Positions 60,201-64,000 of a stretch of 64,000 bases of DNA are shown piece after piece. The notes beneath the pieces were generated by a model, which saw only the letters and a program-made list of their open reading frames with translations, did no database searches and had not been told where the DNA came from. The stretch is from Protea cynaroides (Eukaryota > Streptophyta > Magnoliopsida > Proteales > Proteaceae). Numbering within the stretch: the stretch's first letter is position 1; each line of letters begins with the position of its first letter. The stretch is from positions 80,916,149-80,980,148 of the forward strand of contig CM053266.1 of NCBI GenBank assembly GCA_028583415.1, given 5' to 3'. The position numbers were made by a program, and so were the translations under genes.

Positions 60201-60760
60201 TCGACATTATCAAGAAAAGAGTAAGAACGGCTCAGAATCATCAGAAGCGATATGCAGATACTAGACGACGAGGCCTTGAATTCGTCGTAGGTGATAAGGT
60301 ATTCCTCAAAGTGTCACCTATGCGAGGTTTAAAATGGTTCGGACAGAAAGGAAAACTAAGTCCGAGATACGTTGGACCATATGAGATTCTAGCTAAGCGT
60401 GGGAAAGTGGCTTACCAGTTAGCATTACCACCATCTATGTCAAGTGTGCATGATGTATTTCATATCTCCTTATTGAAGAAGTATGTCAGATATCCAGCGC
60501 ACGTATTGACAGTAGATCTACCTGATTTGACTGATGATTTGACATTTGAAGTAGCACCAACTGAAATCACCAGCCGAAAGGTGCAACGACTACACAACTG
60601 TAACATTTATTATGTTAAAGTCACCTGGAGAAGCAGAGATATAGAAGAAATCACATGGGAAGAAGAGAATGCTATGCGAAAGCAATACCCTCATCTATTC
60701 GACTCGGAAGGTATGTACAATTTCGATGACGAAATTTTTATAAGTAGGGGGGAGTTGTAA
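57282..60760 (+). pseudogene. T3 pol: protease, RT, RNase H, integrase, chromodomain (broken)
   Basis: Least damaged pol of the three. The protease has DSGATHSF. RT spans about 57770-58540 with FIDDIL near 58320, RNase H starts at YTDVSG (58758), and integrase spans about 59426-60300. From 59666 a single open frame of 364 codons covers the integrase core through to the chromodomain-like end (IEEITWEEENAMRKQ). Defects: stops at 57656, 58110, 58989 and 59636, frameshifts near 57717, 58185 and 59342, and CLNF where T1 has CLNC in the zinc region. The stop codon TAA at 60758-60760 lies in the first bases of the 3' LTR. Confidence 0.94.
60743..60755 (+). other. Polypurine tract of T3
   Basis: AAGTAGGGGGGAGT-type purine run touching the 3' LTR. 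It lies inside the pol reading frame. Confidence 0.88.
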
Positions 60761-63088
60761 GACCCGTATTGAACTAACCGGTCTTACCACCTTGTACCAG
60801 GTCTACCCATCATGATCGAGCCAAATGGACCAAGTGCGTGAAGGAAATAGCGAAACCAGGTATTAAACTGACCCAAAAATAGTAAATTGGAGGGCAGGGT
60901 CGCATACCTAGATAGGCAGGGTCGACCCCCCCTCACTAAGAAGTCAGACCCCTGATATTTAACTGGGGGTCGGACAACTTAGAAACTGAGGGACGACGGG
61001 ATCTCCGACCCCCTCATTGACCCCCTGTTTGCCGACAGGAACCGCAAATAGGAAACTTTCCAAATTTCAATGGGATTCCTTCCTAATCTCAATGGGACTT
61101 ATTTTGAGAAATTCTACTCTATAAATAGGACGTCCCTAAGCCTCTTTCACTCCTTTTGAAACCCTAATTGAAAGTGAGAGAAAGAGAAGAGAAGAAGAAG
61201 AGAAAGGAAAGTTGGAGAAGAAGACCTAAGTGAAGAATTCAGAGAAATCTCTGAATCTCAGCAAACCTAAGGTATGAGCACGTTTCCATTGATGATCTAA
61301 GACCTTAGAATAGTTCATGAAGAGGGTATAGTCTAGGAGAAACCCAAATCATACATCCATGGGAAGATTTCAATGAAATCCATGGAGGAAATCATGGTAG
61401 ACAAAGTAAGGAAGAAACCTAGAGTTCTAAGCCATAGAACAAGCCTAGAATGGATTGTGGAAGTAAGCCATAGGACTCAAACATGAAAGAATGGACTGTA
61501 GAATGAAATTCTTGACTCAACCCACGGGGGGTGGCACGTGGGGTCGATTAGGAATCGACCCTACCAGACCACAGGATCGACCCCCAATATTCGGGAAGTC
61601 CAGGAAAGGGGTGGTCGCACCCAGGGTCGATGGAACATCCGACCCAGGCATCGACCCTACCCTGGGGGTCGTAGTAAACTGCTACCCTACCTGCGACCCA
61701 CCCTGCGACTCGTGCTTAAAAACAAGCCTAAAAGTGCCGGAATGACTTCTAACCAAAATCTATCGACTTGTTAGGTTTTCCTATTGATATAAAAGTGGGT
61801 TTTAAAGCTTGAAAGAGGATCAACACTCAAGCAAAGGTGAGGGAACAAGATCTAAACTAATTGGCTAATAATAAACTATTTTTATTTTCTTGAGTCCAAT
61901 GCCATGACTGATTCTATGTGTGTATGCTTGTAATGTGCATTCAACATGTCATCCAATATTTCTGCTATTAATGTTCATGCATATTTAATTCTATTTTGTT
62001 TATAACATGATGATGATGATGATGATAGGAATAGACATTTGAATGTATGTGTGTGGTTAGTGTGCTTGATGCGAGTGGAGTATCAGGGGGTGAAATGTGA
62101 CATTGTGGTTCAGCCTGGTTACTAGACTCTAGCTCTATCTCTACTCAAGTCTTGTCCACTGACATCGTCGTATCGTCATTACCTTAGCAGAACTATTACG
62201 TCGTAGGGTATCAGGGGAGGTGGTCTCGGACCGTGTAGTCTTCGACTCTGCCGGGGGGCCTTAGCTCTATCTCTATGGACGTATTGAGGGATGCTGGGGT
62301 GATGCCATAGGTATACTGTTTGACATTAGGATTGATTAGTTACGAGTCCAGTTTGCAAGCCCTCGCCAGTAGGGACTTACGTGTTGGTATGGGTAGAGTA
62401 TCAGGGGAAGTGTGATACAGTATGGTCCTAAGCACTTTAGCTCTATCTATATTCCATAGTGGGTACATGTGGGACGACAATAAACGTTAACCTTTGGGCG
62501 GATTCACACACTCGTGTATAGAGGTGAGGCGGCCACCGAACCTTTCTATAGCACATTGCAAACTTATAAACCAGACCACAAATATGAATTGAATGCATGC
62601 ATATGTTTGTTGCATTGTTTTGTTTGCTCACTGAGCTGTGATGTGTGCTCACCCTTTCGACGTCGAATACTTTTAGTTGATGATGCAGGTACCACGGTGG
62701 AAGACTATATGAATGCTTCTGTGTACGGGCACGTCACTGCGATAGAGGCTGAAGACTTACTGGAAACGCATGACTCCTCATGTGAGTGCAATGCATGCGT
62801 TTTCGATTAGATTTCATTTGAATTATTAAGGAAATGTAATTGATATTTTATTTACTAATGTCTCGGTTGATACAACATAATTTGATATTTTATTTATGAT
62901 TATCACAGTTAGATTCCTCAGTTCATTTATTATTAAGACTTCCACTATTGTGTATTTATTCTGATTATGGTTGTGGATGTGTATGGTTTACTTTCAACGG
63001 ACACATCCTATTAGAGATCCTGGTTGAACCGTTGGTCTATTAGTGGTTCATCACACCATTCTGAATGATGCAGAATTGGGGTGTGACA
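60756..63088 (+). repeat. 3' LTR of Tekay-like element T3
   Basis: TGTAAGACCCGT to GGGTGTGACA, near-identical to 51019-53335. TATA box at 61118-61127, donor at 61272, acceptor at 62676, exon-like ORF at 62677-62810. The outer flank is GTTCA, which does not match TGAGT at the 5' side. Confidence 0.95.
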
Positions 63089-63454
63089 GTTCAGGGGGTG
63101 CTGAACCCTGGCTATTAAGCTTGAATCTTGGCGTTGTTACGTCCTCTCGATTTTATGCTAGGAAAACCTAGGGTTAGTATCCTTGTCTATAAGAGACTAA
63201 AAGCTGAGTATTGAGTAAATACAGAGCCCGTGGGGCATTACTCCATGGACTAGTCATCATACACTGTGGTGGTGAACCACGTAATATCCTTGTGTTCCTT
63301 GTTTTTCTTTCTAGTATATTTTGGAGTACGTGGAATGGCTTGCAGGGTTGGTGTGCAAATCCGGTAGACCTAGCCACTGAGTGGTAGTGAGGTAGATTTG
63401 CATGCGCTTATGTGTGTGTGAGAAATTATATCTCCATCAGCTCTAGGGAACAGT
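63089..63454. other. Target sequence between T3 and the next LTR
   Basis: No ORF supported. It contains GAACCACGTAATATCCTTGTG and a TGGTAGTGAGG stretch that resemble the 3' part of SIRE-type copia LTRs (from memory). It is probably the continuation of the interval left of 51019. Confidence 0.35.
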
Positions 63455-64000
63455 TGTCACACTCCAATTCTGACTGAACCAGAAGTGTAAGTGAACCGTC
63501 TTCAAACCACGGCTCACACCATGATCTCAATAGACCGTGTCAACAAACCATTCCAAGCAAACTAACCATAATCAAAGAAATATAAATTGCAGCGGAATTA
63601 AATAAATAAATGTACTGAGTTTGCTAATTTATAAATAAATAAAAAATCCAATTATTTCCAACCACAACGTAAATAAATAAATCCTTTACATCGTTTAAAA
63701 ATCATTTAAAAGAATAAATAATAAAAACCTAAAGAAATACATAGTAAAAGCACTTGCATGAAGCATCATGCGCATCCTCCACTGTTTGCGAATCTATAGC
63801 AGCCACTGTCCCGTACGCTGGGGCAGCCATGAAGTCCTCAATGGTGTAACTTGCATCAACATCTGAAAAAGAGTATATATATACGGGGTGAGCTCACAAC
63901 TTAGCTAAGTAAATCACAAGACCAATGCAATATACAAAATGCATGAGATAACATTACAATTGGATCAGGTATAACTTGCCAAATGCTATGGTAAGGTTTG
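63455..64000 (-). repeat. Fourth Tekay-like LTR, start only
   Basis: Begins TGTCACACTCCAATTCTGA, the inner/outer end shared with the T1 LTR (TGTCACACCCCAATTCTGA). No primer site precedes it, so it is a 3' LTR of a minus-strand element or a solo LTR. A minus-strand acceptor CTCTTTTTCAG at 63863 is followed by an exon-like ORF (63862-63729) with ASYTIEDFMAAPAYG and HDASCKC. Divergence from T1-T3 marks a further subfamily. The rest is outside the window. Confidence 0.85.

Noticed and set aside
1..64000. CRISPR arrays, bacterial operons, tRNA or rRNA genes
   Set aside because: Repeat spacing, cloverleaf or rRNA sequence patterns were not seen; the window is plant nuclear repeat DNA.

Overview
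This is a gene-poor, transposon-dense stretch of a seed-plant nuclear genome. The repertoire shows this: chromodomain Ty3/gypsy (Tekay/Del-like) elements with LTRs of about 2.3 kb, an Athila/Tat-like element, a Ty1/copia element, L1-type LINE tails with RNase H, MULE-type hairpins with 9-bp target duplications, and Tourist-like MITEs. I cannot name the species. I see no intact host gene, tRNA, rRNA or CRISPR. Every coding region found is a decayed transposon gene.

Layout. 1-11516: Tekay-like element T1 on the minus strand, with its 3' LTR cut by the window edge. It sits in an L1 LINE 3' end (11517-12499), which abuts the 3' side of an Athila/Tat-like element (12500-18292, resuming at 32331-33363, minus strand) that lacks reverse transcriptase and RNase H. 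Element T2 (18293-32330, plus strand, 5-bp duplication AATAA) split the right LTR of the Athila-like element. A solo LTR (21631-23945) in turn split T2. 33364-37600: a LINE fragment, four GC-rich MULE-type hairpins each flanked by a 9-bp repeat, two Tourist-like MITEs and a LINE tail. 37899-44299: a degenerate copia element. 44640-46415: an element with long terminal inverted repeats and unidentified internal sequence. 47498-48415: an element with short inverted ends that contains a LINE tail. 51019-63088: Tekay-like element T3 (plus strand). 63455-64000: start of a fourth related LTR (minus).

How the parts fit. T1, T2 and T3 have diverged in sequence but share an unusual plan. (a) A second gene, here called aORF, lies between the 5' LTR and gag on the opposite strand. 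It is head to head with gag and has a predicted 5' UTR intron of roughly 440 bp. (b) The divergent gag/aORF interval carries a cluster of short motifs built on GGTCG/CGACC. Two more clusters lie in each LTR, one upstream of the TATA box and one downstream of the first exon. The bases flanking the core differ between elements but agree within an element. (c) A 70-85 bp intron-like segment separates the gag zinc knuckle from protease. Removing it restores the reading frame; retaining it ends the protein just after Gag. (d) Each LTR carries a conserved 1.4-kb intron-like interval followed by a short exon-like ORF with a Cys-rich end. (e) A good 3' splice site lies just before each gag start. I propose a splicing-regulated retrotransposon with its own antisense-encoded, possibly motif-binding regulator. 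All copies here are broken, so function must be tested on relatives.
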